A stretch of 64,000 nucleotides of DNA from Synechococcus sp. CS-1325 (GCA_025128135.1 JAHLYW010000016.1:1-64000), one strand, 5' to 3'. Numbered from the stretch's first letter, positions 45,845 through 55,923 are shown. Translations and numbers: made by a program. The notes: generated by a model from the sequence alone, not told the origin.

Positions 45845-47383
45845 ATGCCCGTTCTGCTCCATTCCCTCCTGCAACAGATCGGAGCGGAGATTCCCGTCGG
45901 CCTCGCCGATGGCGAGGTCACCGGAATCAGCTGTGATTCCAGGCGGATCGGCTGCGGCGACCTGTTCATCGGCCTGCCGGGCCACAACGTCGACGGCGGA
46001 CTGTTCTGGCCGGCGGCCGTCGCAGCCGGGGCGGTGGCGGCCGTGATCACGCCGGAAGCCGCGGTGGCCCGGCCGCCGGCGGGGGGTGATCCGGTCCTGG
46101 TGGTCGGGGAGCCCCTGGCCGACTGGGCCGGCCAGCTGGCCGCCACCTTCTGGCGGGAGCCCAGCCAGCGGCTGGGCCTGATCGGCGTGACAGGCACCAA
46201 CGGCAAGACCACCACCACCCATCTGATCGAACACCTGGCAACCTGCTGCGGGCGTCCCACCGCCCTGTTCGGCACCCTGGTGAACCGCTGGCCGGGCCAC
46301 CACGCCCCCGCGACCCACACCACCGCCTTTGCCGATGTGCTGCAGGGCCAGCTGGCAGCCGCGGCCGAGGCCGGCAGTGAACTGGCGGCCATGGAGGTGA
46401 GTTCCCACGCCCTCGACCAGGGTCGGGTGGCGGGCTGCCGCTTCGCCGGAGCCGTGTTCACCAACCTCAGCCAGGACCACCTCGATTACCACCCTTCAAT
46501 GCAGGCCTATTTCGAGGCCAAGGCCCGGCTGTTCAGCACACCGCTGCTGGAGGGAGCGGTGGTGGTGAACATCGATGACCCCTGGGGCCGCCAGCTGGCC
46601 GATCAACTGACAGGGAGCCTTGGCGAGCGACTCTGGCGCAGCTCCCTGTCTGCCCCCAGCGCCGAGCTGCGGATGGAGAATCTCTCATTCGGCGCCGAGG
46701 GAGTGAGCGGCACTCTTTGCACCCCGCTCGGCAGCGGTGCCTTCCGATCGCCCCTGGTGGGGCGCTTCAACCTGATGAATCTGCTGCAGGCGGTGGGGGT
46801 GCTGAACCAACAGGGCCTGGCCCTGGATCCCTTGCTGGAGGCCATCCCCAGTTTTCAGGGTGTGCCCGGGCGCATGGAGCGCGTGGCACTGGGGGAAACC
46901 GTTGGCGAGGCCCTGCCCGCCGTGCTTGTGGACTACGCCCACACCCCCGATGGGCTCGAGAACGCCCTGGCTGCCTGCCGGCCCTTCTGCCCAGGCAAGC
47001 TGATCTGCGTGTTCGGCTGCGGCGGCGACCGCGACCGCGGCAAGCGTCCCCAGATGGCGGCGATCGCCGCCCGGCTGGCGGATCGGGTGGTGGTCACCTC
47101 CGACAACCCGCGCACCGAAGATGCCCAGCGGATCCTCGACGACGTGGTGGCCGGCATCCCTGCCGGCACCGCTCTGGTGGTGGAGGGTGATCGGGCCAGG
47201 GCGATCGCCCTGGCCATCGCGGCAGCGGTGGCCGGGGATCTGGTGCTGATCGCCGGCAAGGGCCACGAGGATTACCAGATCCTCAGCACCGGCAGGATCC
47301 ACTTCGACGACCGGGAAGAGGCCGAGCAGGCCCTGGCTCTGCTCAGGCGGCGCCTTCGCGACTCCTCAGCAGATTCCAACTGA
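45845..47383 (+). CDS. murE: UDP-N-acetylmuramoyl-L-alanyl-D-glutamate--2,6-diaminopimelate ligase
   Basis: Mur ligase of 512 residues adding the third stem-peptide residue. P-loop [19 protein letters not shown] is near residues 115-133; the carbamylated-Lys region is [10 protein letters not shown]. The C-terminal domain has [14 protein letters not shown] and the specificity block [18 protein letters not shown] indicates meso-DAP rather than lysine, matching the presence of dapB. The last 41 bp overlap a convergent gene. Confidence 0.97.
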   Translation: MPVLLHSLLQQIGAEIPVGLADGEVTGISCDSRRIGCGDLFIGLPGHNVDGGLFWPAAVAAGAVAAVITPEAAVARPPAGGDPVLVVGEPLADWAGQLAATFWREPSQRLGLIGVTGTNGKTTTTHLIEHLATCCGRPTALFGTLVNRWPGHHAPATHTTAFADVLQGQLAAAAEAGSELAAMEVSSHALDQGRVAGCRFAGAVFTNLSQDHLDYHPSMQAYFEAKARLFSTPLLEGAVVVNIDDPWGRQLADQLTGSLGERLWRSSLSAPSAELRMENLSFGAEGVSGTLCTPLGSGAFRSPLVGRFNLMNLLQAVGVLNQQGLALDPLLEAIPSFQGVPGRMERVALGETVGEALPAVLVDYAHTPDGLENALAACRPFCPGKLICVFGCGGDRDRGKRPQMAAIAARLADRVVVTSDNPRTEDAQRILDDVVAGIPAGTALVVEGDRARAIALAIAAAVAGDLVLIAGKGHEDYQILSTGRIHFDDREEAEQALALLRRRLRDSSADSN

Positions 47384-47786
47384 TCACAGCCAGGCCGATC
47401 GGCAGCAGCAGCCACCAGATCCGGCCACGGTTCAATTCATCGGCCGCGCTGACCGTGGTGGCCATCGACTTGGCGAAGTTGTCACCGAACTTTCCCACCC
47501 CCTGAGTGACGCTGTAGGGGCAGGTGAGCCGGGCTGTGTTGGTGCCGTCCTTGGTGAGATCAAGAACCACCTGCACCTTGTCTGCGTCAAGGGCCTTGCT
47601 TGAAATCACCTTGGCCAGATCGGCGCGCCAACCCTCCTTGGCGGCAGTCTCCAGGCAGCCCGCCTCGGCAGCCTTGAGCATCTCCTGGGGCGACATCGCC
47701 CGTCCAGGCGCGGCCGTGGCGAGCAGGCCGGCGATCAGGGCCGAAGGAATCAGGAGCCTCGAGAGAGGAAAAGGAGGAACGCGCAT
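47343..47786 (-). CDS. Hypothetical exported, C-terminally anchored protein
   Basis: About 147 residues from ATG at 47786 (an ATG at 47801 adds five). A signal peptide ([20 protein letters not shown]) is followed by [20 protein letters not shown] and a domain with a second Cys ([13 protein letters not shown]). A C-terminal membrane helix [17 protein letters not shown] ends with RSREGAA. The topology suggests a domain in the lumen or periplasm with a cytoplasmic tail. It overlaps the murE 3' end by 41 bp. No family recognised. Confidence 0.7.
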   Translation of the reverse strand: MRVPPFPLSRLLIPSALIAGLLATAAPGRAMSPQEMLKAAEAGCLETAAKEGWRADLAKVISSKALDADKVQVVLDLTKDGTNTARLTCPYSVTQGVGKFGDNFAKSMATTVSAADELNRGRIWWLLLPIGLAVISWNLLRSREGAA

Positions 47787-48031
47787 CGAGGAAGATTGCA
47801 TTTTTCGTCTGTTGCAGGGGAGCAAGAAGCCCCAGGCTGGATCGAATCCGCAGAAAACCTAATCGGCTCCCTGGCCGAAACAACTGTTTCGTTGAATGAA
47901 TCCACCGTTTCAGGAGCGGAAAACGGGAATGTGCCCTCCAGCCATACCGGCCCGTGTGTCCCTTCTCACCAGCACCGGCAAGGGGCTGCCCCGTTATGTG
48001 ACAATCTGCCCTGATTATTTCCGCTTTCTCC

Positions 48032-48775
48032 ATGGCCGCTGGTGTTCCACTTTCGAAGAAATTCCTTGCTGAGTTGATCGGCACCTTCTGGCTGGTGCTG
48101 GGTGGCTGCGGAAGTGCTGTGCTGGCGGCTGTCTTTCCCTACGACAGCGCCGCGGCCAATCCGCTGGGTCTTGGCTTCCTGGGCGTTTCCCTTGCCTTCG
48201 GCCTCACCCTGCTGACGATGGTCTACACCTTCGGCCATGTCTCCGGCTGTCACATCAACCCGGCCGTGAGCTTCGGCCTCTGGGCAGCCGGGAAATTCCC
48301 CGGCTCGCAACTGCTCTCCTATGTGGTGGCCCAGGTGCTCGGCGGGATCATCGCCGGTGGGGTGATCATGATCGTGGCCAGCGGCAGGGACGGCTTCGCC
48401 CTCACCGGCAGCAACCCCCTGGCCACCAATGGCTGGGGTACCCATTCGCCCGGGGGCTATGGCTTCTGGTCGGCGCTGCTGATCGAGCTGATCCTCACCT
48501 TCGTGTTTCTGCTTGTGATCATGGGTGCCACCGACCGCCTGGCGCCCGGAGGATTTGCCGGCGTGCCGATCGGTCTGGCCCTCACCCTGATCCACCTGAT
48601 CAGCATCCCCGTCACCAACACCTCCGTGAATCCGGCCCGCAGCACCGCCGTGGCGGCCTGGGTGGGAGGAGATGCGATGGCCCAGCTCTGGCTGTTCTGG
48701 GTGGCGCCGATCGCCGGTGCCCTGCTGGCGGGCTGGGTTCACCGCAAGCTGATGGCCTCCGACACGGTCGGCTGA
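48032..48775 (+). CDS. aqpZ: Aquaporin Z
   Basis: Six-helix water channel of the MIP family, 247 residues. The two half-helix motifs are [20 protein letters not shown] (near 69-88) and [19 protein letters not shown] (near 195-213). The His and Cys around the pore fit AqpZ rather than the glycerol facilitator. It has a long 5' region (246 bp to the divergent gene) with a small inverted repeat at 47876-47891. Osmotic control is expected but not shown. Confidence 0.96.
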   Translation: MAAGVPLSKKFLAELIGTFWLVLGGCGSAVLAAVFPYDSAAANPLGLGFLGVSLAFGLTLLTMVYTFGHVSGCHINPAVSFGLWAAGKFPGSQLLSYVVAQVLGGIIAGGVIMIVASGRDGFALTGSNPLATNGWGTHSPGGYGFWSALLIELILTFVFLLVIMGATDRLAPGGFAGVPIGLALTLIHLISIPVTNTSVNPARSTAVAAWVGGDAMAQLWLFWVAPIAGALLAGWVHRKLMASDTVG

Positions 48776-48796
48776 TCGCCCCCACCCTGCAGCGGC

Positions 48797-49978
48797 TCAG
48801 GCCAGCTCCCGCAGGGCGTCCAGCAGCTGATCCACCTCGGCGGCGCTGGTGGTCACATGGGTGCAGGCCCTCAGGCAGGCGGGATCATCGAGGCTGCGCA
48901 GCCAGATCCGCTGCTGCCCGAGGGCCTGCACCACCGCCTCCGGGCTGCGCCCCTCCAGCTGAAAGCTCACCAGACCGGCAGGTGGTGGCCCGCTCAGCAG
49001 GGGGGAGATTCCATCGATTGCCTCCAATCCGAGCCAGAGCCGGTTGCTGCCTGCCTGAATCGTGGCCAGCCGCTCCGCACAGCTCCCCAGGGATCCGAGC
49101 AGCGCCAGCGAGGTGCTGAGCCCGGCCAGCAGGGGGGTGCAGGAGGTGGCCACCTCGAAGCGGCGGGCATCCCTGTGCCATTGGCTGGTCCCGTCGCTTT
49201 CACTGGCCAGGCTGCGCCAGCCACCCAGCGTGGGCTGCGATTCCAGCAGCAGCCGCTCGGAGAGGGCGACTCCGCCCAACCCTTCAGGGCCGCAGCACCA
49301 CTTGTGGCCCGTGAACGCGTAGATATCGGCGCAGCTGGCCGCTTCGGCCACCGGCAGACTTCCTACCGACTGGGCCGCATCCACCAGCAACCAGGGATGG
49401 CGAGGCTGTTGCTGCAGCCGCGCCGCCACCGCCGCGATCGGCATCACCAGGCCGGTGTTCCAGAGCAGATGGGAGAGCACCACCAGGCGGGTGCGGGGCG
49501 TGAGGGCGGCTTCGAGGGCCGTCAGCACGGCGCCAGCCACTGCGGCGGCCGAATCCCCGCGAACCTTCTTCACCGCCAGGCTGGTGAGAGTGAGCCCTTC
49601 GCGGCGCGCCAGCTCACGGCAGGCGGCCACGATGCCGGGGTGCTCGCAGTCGCTGATCAGCAGTTCATCACCGGGCTGCCAGGGAAGCCCCCAGAGCGGC
49701 AGCACGCAACCGCTGGAGACGTTTTCGGTGAGGGCCAACCGTGCTGGTGCAACGCCGCAGAGCGCCGCCAGTGAACCGCGCAGGCCACTGACCTGCTGGG
49801 AGACCCACGGCCAGATGTCGGAGCTGAAGGGGCCCAGCTCCTGGATCCGCTCCCAGCTCGCCGTGATCGCCGCCAGAGCCGGGGTGGGCAGCGGTCCCTG
49901 ACCGCCGTAGTTGAAGTAGGTCTTGTTGGCCAGGGCGGGCATGAGCTCGCGCAGATGGGCCGGGGTGTGGATGTCCAT
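48797..49978 (-). CDS. Class V aminotransferase-fold PLP enzyme (cystine lyase/cysteine desulfurase-like)
   Basis: Fold-type I PLP enzyme of 393 residues. The PLP Lys is in YAFTGHKWCCGPEGLGGVAL; PLP-contact regions include LISDCEHPGIVAACRELA and LLVDAAQSVGSLPV. Motifs resemble cyanobacterial C-DES (cystine C-S lyase) and isopenicillin-N-epimerase-like proteins more than SufS. The ATG at 49978 (MDIHTPAHLRELMP) is used. It is 19 bp downstream of the D-lactate-type dehydrogenase, so possibly cotranscribed. Confidence 0.85.
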   Translation of the reverse strand: MDIHTPAHLRELMPALANKTYFNYGGQGPLPTPALAAITASWERIQELGPFSSDIWPWVSQQVSGLRGSLAALCGVAPARLALTENVSSGCVLPLWGLPWQPGDELLISDCEHPGIVAACRELARREGLTLTSLAVKKVRGDSAAAVAGAVLTALEAALTPRTRLVVLSHLLWNTGLVMPIAAVAARLQQQPRHPWLLVDAAQSVGSLPVAEAASCADIYAFTGHKWCCGPEGLGGVALSERLLLESQPTLGGWRSLASESDGTSQWHRDARRFEVATSCTPLLAGLSTSLALLGSLGSCAERLATIQAGSNRLWLGLEAIDGISPLLSGPPPAGLVSFQLEGRSPEAVVQALGQQRIWLRSLDDPACLRACTHVTTSAAEVDQLLDALRELA

Positions 49979-49997
49979 GGATGGCACCGCAGTGGCC

Positions 49998-51011
49998 TCA
50001 GGTGAGCACGGAGCCTTCCACAAAGGGCTCAGCCGCCGCCAGGGCCCGGAGATTGGCTCCCGTGATCTGGGCGATGTCGCCGAGGGCCTCATGGGTGAGG
50101 AATGCCTGATGAGCCGTGATCAGCACGTTCGGGAAAGTGAGCAAGCGGGCCAGCAGGTCGTCCTGCAGCACATGGCCGGAGAGATCCTCGAAGAACACCC
50201 CCTCCTCCTCCTCGTAGACATCCAGCGCCACCCCGCCGAGGCGCCCCGACTTGAGAGCCGTGATCAACTCCGTGGTGTTGATCAGCCCACCCCGGCTCAC
50301 ATTGACCAGAATCACCCCAGGTTTCATCCGCTCAATGGTTTCGCGACAAATGATGTGGTGGGTTTCGGGCGTGAGTGGAACGTGGAGGGAAATCACATCA
50401 CAGATCGAAGCCAGGGTGATCGGATCCAGATAGGTGATGCCCTCCCGCGCTGCCCAGGCGGCATCCGGGTAGGGGTCATAGGCCACCACGACCATCCCGA
50501 ATCCATGCAGGATGCGAGCCACGATCTTGCCGATCTTGCCCGTTCCGACGATCCCCACCGTTTTCTGATTGAGATCGGTTCCGACCAGACCCTGCAGAGA
50601 GAAATTCATCTCCCGTACCCGGTTGTAGGCCCGGTGAATCTTGCGATTCAGGCTGAGCAACAGGGCCACGGCATGCTCCGCCACGGCATAGGGGGAATAG
50701 GCGGGAACGTGGGTGACCGCGATTCCACAGTCGCGAGCGGCAGCCAGATCAATGTTGTTGTAGCCCGTGCACCGCAGGGCCACGAGTTCGGTGCCCTGGG
50801 CGGCAAGCTGCTGAAGGCAGGCCCGGTCGACAAGATCATTGACGAAGACACAGACACCCCTGGCACCATGGGCGGCAGCGGATGTTTCAGCCGTGAGGCG
50901 AAAAGCCAGGAAGCGGAGCTCCACATCGGCACCTGTGGCCGCCGGGAGGTGCAGACGGTCGTAGGGCTTGGTGTCAAAGACGGCAACAGCCAGCCTCGGA
51001 TCACCGCTCAT
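49998..51011 (-). CDS. ldhA: D-2-hydroxyacid dehydrogenase (D-lactate dehydrogenase-like)
   Basis: NAD-dependent D-2-hydroxyacid dehydrogenase of 337 residues. The catalytic Arg lies in VNVSRGGLINTTELI and the Glu in DVYEEEEGVFFEDL; His is in LITAHQAFLT. The Rossmann loop is VGIVGTGKIGKIVARIL. The LRCTGYNNIDLAAA and YSPYAVAEHAVALLLSLNRK blocks closely match fermentative LdhA. It probably reduces pyruvate to D-lactate in the dark or acts on a related keto acid. Confidence 0.93.
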   Translation of the reverse strand: MSGDPRLAVAVFDTKPYDRLHLPAATGADVELRFLAFRLTAETSAAAHGARGVCVFVNDLVDRACLQQLAAQGTELVALRCTGYNNIDLAAARDCGIAVTHVPAYSPYAVAEHAVALLLSLNRKIHRAYNRVREMNFSLQGLVGTDLNQKTVGIVGTGKIGKIVARILHGFGMVVVAYDPYPDAAWAAREGITYLDPITLASICDVISLHVPLTPETHHIICRETIERMKPGVILVNVSRGGLINTTELITALKSGRLGGVALDVYEEEEGVFFEDLSGHVLQDDLLARLLTFPNVLITAHQAFLTHEALGDIAQITGANLRALAAAEPFVEGSVLT

Positions 51012-51290
51012 GGTGATCTCCGCTGCGCCCGCTGGGGCCCTGTCCTGAGGGTCTGCCGGAGGACAGGCGCGACCATCGGCAACTCCGGTGCGGGGCGATC
51101 GTGATCAACGATAAGGATGGGAACGGCAAGGCCTCCGCGGAGATCTTGCAACGGAGATCATGAGAACCTCACGATCAAGAGAATTCCACGATCAAGGCCA
51201 TCCCTATTCCACCCAGAGGGCATCCCTGCAGCAAGGCTCTTCTGAATGAAGCCGGGAAACCGGCCACCTGAACCACTCAGGGGGTGGGCT
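51012..51290. other. Longest gene-free interval in the window
   Basis: About 280 bases upstream of ldhA and beyond the 3' end of the small gene at 51291. CACGATCAAG occurs twice (around 51170 and 51188) with a GAATTC between the copies. A short GC hairpin with a GAAA loop (GCCGG/CCGGC, about 51251-51264) lacks a T-run. I see no open frame worth calling; it presumably holds the ldhA promoter. Confidence 0.6.
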
Positions 51291-51500
51291 TCAGAGCACC
51301 TGGCCAACCATCACGGCGGCGAGAGCGGAGAAAACGGTGATTCCCAGAGCCGTGAGCGGATTCTGCCCCTGGGCCACAGCGAAGCTGGTGATCACACCGG
51401 CACCGAGGAAAGCCACGGTGATCTGGGTGGCGGCGGAAGGACGATCCAAGGGGTGGTGGGCGATTGCAGGCACCGTAGGGATCAATGGCCTGCCCGCCAT
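51291..51500 (-). CDS. Small two-helix membrane protein, unknown
   Basis: A 69-residue protein with two hydrophobic segments (VAFLGAGVITSFAVA near 29-43 and ALGITVFSALAAVMVGQVL near 51-69). Translation may instead begin at a GTG at 51473, which would drop nine non-conserved-looking residues. It is 38 bp downstream of ycf46 on the same strand. No family recognised. Confidence 0.55.
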   Translation of the reverse strand: MAGRPLIPTVPAIAHHPLDRPSAATQITVAFLGAGVITSFAVAQGQNPLTALGITVFSALAAVMVGQVL

Positions 51501-51514
51501 GGCCAGCCGGTTGT

Positions 51515-51562
51515 TTCGTTACCCGGCGTCGGGCTTCGTTACGGGGCGTCAGCTTTCGTTAC
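51515..51562. repeat. Three 20-bp-period units over the ycf46 stop codon
   Basis: TTCGTTAC recurs at 51515, 51535 and 51555, an exact 20-bp spacing. The full units (TTCGTTACCCGGCGTCGGGC and TTCGTTACGGGGCGTCAGCT) agree at most positions; the third has diverged after TTCGTTAC. On the coding strand each unit has GTAACGAA; in the second unit that TAA is the ycf46 stop. Confidence 0.85.
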
Positions 51563-53041
51563 ACCACGCAACCTGGAGGCCGGTCGGGCCCGGCCACTGC
51601 TGGCCCACTGCTTCAACGACTCAAGCTGCTCCCGTGCCGTCCGCGACAGCGGCACGAGATCGCTGGCGGCCCGGATCAGGTCGCTCTCGCCGAAATCGCG
51701 ATGGTCACCGAAGGCGAGGTGCATGGCCTCCACAACAGTCTGCTCGAGTTCGGCTCCGGAAAATCCTGCGGTGCGATCGACCAGCACCTCCAGGGGAATG
51801 CTGTTCCCCGGCCGCCGCCGCTGCAGCTGCAGGCTGAGGATCGCTCGCCGTTCCGCCGCGTCGGGGAGATCAAGCAGGAAGATCTCATCGAATCGACCCT
51901 TGCGCATCAGCTCCGGGGCCAGGTTGGCGACCCCGTTGGCGGTGGCGACCACGAACACCGCCGAGGTCTTCTCCGCCATCCAGGTGAGCAGGCTGGCCAG
52001 CACCCGCTGGCTGGCACCCCCGTCGCTGCGGCTGTCGCCACCGAAGCCCTTGTCGATCTCGTCGATCCAGAGCACGCAGGGGGCCATCGCCTCGGCCCGC
52101 CGGATCATGTCGCGGGTGCGGGCCTCGCTGGCTCCCACCAGGCCGGCGAACAGGCGGCCCACGTCCAGGCGCAGCAGGGGCATCGCCCAGCTGTGGGCAA
52201 TCGCCTTGGCGGTGAGCGACTTGCCGGTTCCCTGGGGACCGACCAGCAGCACACCCCGCGGCAGGGGCAGTCCATAGCGTTCCGCCTCGTCGCTGAAGGC
52301 CAGGCGACGCTGGTCCAGCCATTGCTTGAGCGCCTCCAGGCCGCCGATGTCGGCAGGGCTCGCCTCGGTGGGGCAGTATTCCAGCAGTTCGCTGCGGGCG
52401 ATCGCCTGGCGCTTCTCCTCCAGCACCTCGGCTAGATCCTCGGAGCCAAGCTGGCCACGCCGGGCGAGGGCCCTGGCCGCCACCTGGCGGATGCGCTGCT
52501 CGGTGAGGCCACTGCAGCAGTGGATGAGCTGCTCAAGCTCGGCGGCGGGGGGCGTGTGGCCGCTGGCCCGGGCGATGCTCTCCAGCAGCCCTCGAATCTC
52601 GATGGCCGAGGGCAGGGGAAGATCCACCACGGTGAGGCACTCTTCCAGCTCCCTGGGGACCTGCCATTCCGGGGCGGTGATCACCAGGGTGCGCGGTTGT
52701 CGGCGCAGGCTGGTGGAGAGGTTGCGCAGGCGTCTGCAGATGCCGGGGTCCTCGCAATAGCGGTGAAAATCAAGCAGCAGCAGAATGGCGGGTTGGTCCT
52801 GCGGCAAGGCCTGCAGACTTTCGAGGGCGGCCATCGGGTTGCGCGCCGCCTCACCGGAGCGGTTTGGCAGCCCGGCCAGGCCATCGACGAAGTCCCAGCG
52901 GAAGAGTGTGCGGTTGCCGAGTCGCTCCGCCGCCTGATTCAGGAGAGTTTCGACGCGCTCCTCCTCGGGCGAGCGGATCCAGAGAATCGGCGCCCGGGCC
53001 CGGATCAACAGATCGAGGTGATCCGACCAGGACTCAGTCAT
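51539..53041 (-). CDS. ycf46: Ycf46-type AAA+ ATPase
   Basis: AAA+ protein of 500 residues conserved in cyanobacteria and algal plastids. An N-terminal degenerate AAA-like domain (LWIRSPEEERVETLL) precedes the active one: Walker A VGPQGTGKSLTAKAIAH near 266-282, Walker B CVLWIDEIDKGFGG near 321-334, arginine-finger/sensor block NLAPELMRKGRFDEIFLLDL. It has been linked to CO2 uptake and stress responses in cyanobacteria; the exact role is unsettled. The stop lies in a small tandem repeat. Confidence 0.93.
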   Translation of the reverse strand: MTESWSDHLDLLIRARAPILWIRSPEEERVETLLNQAAERLGNRTLFRWDFVDGLAGLPNRSGEAARNPMAALESLQALPQDQPAILLLLDFHRYCEDPGICRRLRNLSTSLRRQPRTLVITAPEWQVPRELEECLTVVDLPLPSAIEIRGLLESIARASGHTPPAAELEQLIHCCSGLTEQRIRQVAARALARRGQLGSEDLAEVLEEKRQAIARSELLEYCPTEASPADIGGLEALKQWLDQRRLAFSDEAERYGLPLPRGVLLVGPQGTGKSLTAKAIAHSWAMPLLRLDVGRLFAGLVGASEARTRDMIRRAEAMAPCVLWIDEIDKGFGGDSRSDGGASQRVLASLLTWMAEKTSAVFVVATANGVANLAPELMRKGRFDEIFLLDLPDAAERRAILSLQLQRRRPGNSIPLEVLVDRTAGFSGAELEQTVVEAMHLAFGDHRDFGESDLIRAASDLVPLSRTAREQLESLKQWASSGRARPASRLRGVTKADAP

Positions 53042-53064
53042 GGGAGGTCAACCATCGGCCTGGA

Positions 53065-53634
53065 TCAACCAGGACGGCTCAGCTGGCTCAGCTGGGCCCA
53101 GCGGGGATCAGGCAGGGGCGCCGCCGCCAGCAGCGGGCCTGGGCCCGGGCAGGTGGCACCGCAATGGTTGCGGCAAGGCCGCTGCAGGCTGAGCTGCTCA
53201 ACGAACCAACGGGCCGGCTCGAAGCTTCCCAGGGGATCGAGACAATCCACCGGCTGCTCGGAATCGGCGGGATCGGCACCATCGGGTGATTCGGCCGACT
53301 GGGCTGATTCGGCAGCGGATTCCAGCCAGGCGCCTGGATTCTCGACACTGAGGGCAACCACCTCACTGCAACGGAAGCGGAGCGGCTGGCTGAAGGGGTT
53401 GAGGCAGCGATCACAGCGCAGAGTGATGACCGTGCGGCCCTCGCCGCTGAGCTCGATCCGGTGGCCGGCATGGATGGCCGTCAGCGTGCCGCGCACAGGG
53501 GTGAGGCTTTCCAGCTCCGGCAGGAACTGATCCACCGACCAGCTGGCCCCACCGGCGAGCAGGCGCAGCTCCTGCACAGGCACCGGCCGCAACGGCAGGT
53601 TCTCCGGGCGGAAGGGCCGGCTCGGCTGGGTCAT
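53065..53634 (-). CDS. YceD/DUF177 family protein
   Basis: A 189-residue protein with the DUF177 zinc-ligand pattern: CDRCLNPF in the middle and [13 protein letters not shown] near the C-terminus. YceD members associate with large-subunit rRNA assembly and usually precede rpmF. Here it is coupled to yidC (ATG overlaps the yidC stop by 4 bp) and precedes ycf46 by 23 bp. An Asp/Ser/Ala-rich insert (residues 104-127) separates the two Cys motifs. Confidence 0.85.
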   Translation of the reverse strand: MTQPSRPFRPENLPLRPVPVQELRLLAGGASWSVDQFLPELESLTPVRGTLTAIHAGHRIELSGEGRTVITLRCDRCLNPFSQPLRFRCSEVVALSVENPGAWLESAAESAQSAESPDGADPADSEQPVDCLDPLGSFEPARWFVEQLSLQRPCRNHCGATCPGPGPLLAAAPLPDPRWAQLSQLSRPG

Positions 53635-54770
53635 TTCCTGCCCTTCGGCTCGAAGGGCAGCCGCTCGATTCCAGAGCCGCTGGTGGCCGTGACAGCCACG
53701 GTCTGCTGGGCCAGCTGCTGGTCGAGGATCTCCTGAAGGTTGTCTGGGAGAGCTTCGCGGGTGAGCAGAAAGGTCTGGAGACCCTGGAAGATGTTGGCCA
53801 CCACCATGTAGAGCAACACGCCGGCGGGCAGCGGGAAGAACAGGAACATTCCGGTGATCATCACCGGGGTGATCTTGTTGGCGGTGGATTGCTGGGGGTT
53901 GGGGGGCATTCCCATCCCGGAAAGGATCTGGGAGACGAACAGGCTTGCCCCGAAAGCGCCCACCAGGATGGCGATGTCCCAGTTGATCGCCCCGTCGGTG
54001 TAGAAGCCGACCTGGCCGAGCGCCTTGATGAACAGGAAGCCGCTGCGGGCCGCCAACCCAGGCACCTTGGCCTCGATCGTGGCATCGCCAGGGCTGAGGG
54101 CTTCGATCCGGCCGGTGTCGCTGACCCGGACCACTCCTTCACCTTTGGTGATGCCCCAGCTGGGCAGGTAAGCCGAGCCGTTCTCCACATTGGCCAGGGA
54201 GGCGGCGAAGGGCTCGCCGTCCTTGGTGTGAAGATCGATCTGAGCCGTGTCGCCGACGCCGAGTTTGGTTCCCTGCTCCAGGCTGGCGATCACCGGCACG
54301 TGGCTGGTTTCGGTGATGAAGATCGAATGGCTGGCGGTGTTGAACGGCTTTGGCTCCACCGTGGCGATCTGCTCGGCCGGCAAGACCTTGAGATTCAAGG
54401 TGTAGGGCACATCGGCGAACGGTGAGCCCCGCAGGGTGGCGAACAGGGCAAAGAGGATCGGCATCTGCACCAGCAGGGGCAGGCAGCCCGCCAGGGGGCT
54501 GCCGAATTCCTTCATCAGCTTGCCGAGCTCTTCCTGCTGCTTCTGGGGGTTGCTGGCGTAGCGCGCCTTGATTTCCGCCTGCCGTTTCTGCATCACGGGC
54601 TGGGCGATCCGCATGCGACGGGCACTGCGGATCGATCCGGCACTCAAGGGGAACAGGGCCAGGCGGATCACCACCGTGAGGGCAATGATCGCCAGCCCGT
54701 AGCTCGGCACCAACCCGTAGAAGAAATCGAGGATCGGGAGCAGCAGATTGTCGGAGATGTAGCCGATCAC
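53631..54770 (-). CDS. yidC: Membrane protein insertase YidC
   Basis: Oxa1/Alb3/YidC insertase (379 residues) for thylakoid and plasma membrane proteins. TM1 ([20 protein letters not shown]), the conserved cytoplasmic hairpin ([20 protein letters not shown]) and [20 protein letters not shown] are typical. Between the second and third core helices is an extra domain of about 120 residues (144-263) with an Ig-like/BIG2 flavour ([33 protein letters not shown]). A GTG start at 54770 is used. The position after rpmH-rnpA is the normal one. Confidence 0.95.
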   Translation of the reverse strand: MIGYISDNLLLPILDFFYGLVPSYGLAIIALTVVIRLALFPLSAGSIRSARRMRIAQPVMQKRQAEIKARYASNPQKQQEELGKLMKEFGSPLAGCLPLLVQMPILFALFATLRGSPFADVPYTLNLKVLPAEQIATVEPKPFNTASHSIFITETSHVPVIASLEQGTKLGVGDTAQIDLHTKDGEPFAASLANVENGSAYLPSWGITKGEGVVRVSDTGRIEALSPGDATIEAKVPGLAARSGFLFIKALGQVGFYTDGAINWDIAILVGAFGASLFVSQILSGMGMPPNPQQSTANKITPVMITGMFLFFPLPAGVLLYMVVANIFQGLQTFLLTREALPDNLQEILDQQLAQQTVAVTATSGSGIERLPFEPKGRK

Positions 54771-54828
54771 GGCGGGGTGGCGACGGGGGTGGGAAGGTTC
54801 TTCAGGACAGTGTGCCCCAGCAGGGGGC

Positions 54829-55311
54829 TCAGGCGCCGGACGCCAGGGCGTCGCCGAATCCCTTGCTCTCCGCGGTGCGGAGACCCGAACCATTCGACGG
54901 GTTGCGGGCGGCCATGCGCTCAAGGATGTAGGCCTCGGTCTCCCGGAAGCGGGGCAGGGAGCGCATTTCCAGCTTGGCGCCGTCGTTGAGAACCAGGACC
55001 ATGTCACCCCAGGCACCGAAACCGCGGGACACCGAGCGCACCTCACGGATCTGGGCGTAACTGATCTGGCTGCGGTCGCGGCCCAGCCAACCACCACTCA
55101 CCGAAATCCGGCGGCTGGTGATCCGATAGCGCAGCCACAGGGCTCGGACGATGGCGCCGACGGCGAAGGGAATCCCGATCAGGGTGAGGCCGAAGACCAG
55201 ATTGAAGATCAGATCTCCCCTCGCCGGTCCGCCCTCATAGAAGACTGGCTCCAGCAAAGGCGTGGGGGGGGAAGAGCTGGTGCCCTGGGCTTCCGGCGCT
55301 TGACCTGTCAT
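54829..55311 (-). CDS. PH-domain-like membrane protein between rnpA and yidC
   Basis: A 160-residue protein: Pro/Ser-rich start, two closely spaced hydrophobic segments ([22 protein letters not shown]), then a bacterial PH-type beta domain ([40 protein letters not shown]). Its ATG overlaps the rnpA stop by 4 bp. Conserved in cyanobacteria at this place; possibly helps YidC, by position only. Confidence 0.82.
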   Translation of the reverse strand: MTGQAPEAQGTSSSPPTPLLEPVFYEGGPARGDLIFNLVFGLTLIGIPFAVGAIVRALWLRYRITSRRISVSGGWLGRDRSQISYAQIREVRSVSRGFGAWGDMVLVLNDGAKLEMRSLPRFRETEAYILERMAARNPSNGSGLRTAESKGFGDALASGA

Positions 55312-55700
55312 CGGCTCAGACCTGCCTTCCGCAACAACGATGCACATTCTCCCAGCAAGGCCTCGGGGTCGGCTTCGGCGCAGCCCGGCTTGAGACTGAA
55401 CAGCAGCCACTGGGGTGGGTCGGCCAAGGCAGCGGCAGAACCGCAGTGGACCTGGAGCCAGGCATGAATGAGCCGGCGCAGCCTGTTGCGACTGACCGAA
55501 CGCTTGCTCACCTTGCTGCTGATCACAACAGCGCAGCGCAGGGGGCTCGTGGGCACGGCCGCCAGGCTGCTGCTCAGCAGGCTCTCCTCCGCCTTCAGGG
55601 TGCGCAGCACCATCCAGGTGCCATGAAAGCGGCGTCCGTTCCTGTAGAGGCGGTCGAAGGTTCTGTGACCCCGCAGACGCAGGTTCGGCGGCAGGGCCAT
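55308..55700 (-). CDS. rnpA: Ribonuclease P protein component
   Basis: Basic protein subunit of RNase P, 130 residues. Motifs: LRLRGHRTFDRLYRNGRRF and the RNA-binding signature SKVSKRSVSRNRLRRLIHAW. It lies 19 bp after rpmH, the near-universal rpmH-rnpA pair. The stop overlaps the PH-domain gene start (ATGA). Confidence 0.97.
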   Translation of the reverse strand: MALPPNLRLRGHRTFDRLYRNGRRFHGTWMVLRTLKAEESLLSSSLAAVPTSPLRCAVVISSKVSKRSVSRNRLRRLIHAWLQVHCGSAAALADPPQWLLFSLKPGCAEADPEALLGECASLLRKAGLSR

Positions 55701-55719
55701 GGTGCCCGCCGGCTGGGGC

Positions 55720-55857
55720 TCAAACAGCCAGACGGGCGCGGCCGCGGCGGCGGCGGGTGCGGATCACCCGACGGCCCGTGTGGGACCGCATCCGAACACG
55801 AAAGCCAGACACCCGCTTGCGCTTGCGGCTCGTTCCTTCCAGGGTGCGCTTCGTCAT
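55720..55857 (-). CDS. rpmH: Large ribosomal subunit protein bL34
   Basis: A 45-residue highly basic protein: [20 protein letters not shown] then a run of Arg/Gly and a C-terminal RARLAV. This is the usual cyanobacterial L34 length. It is immediately upstream of rnpA. Confidence 0.97.
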   Translation of the reverse strand: MTKRTLEGTSRKRKRVSGFRVRMRSHTGRRVIRTRRRRGRARLAV

Positions 55858-55923
55858 GGTGCGGCTCTACTACTCGCTCAGGGTCGATGAACCAACGTAT
55901 CAGTCGGCCGGTCATTCGATCGG

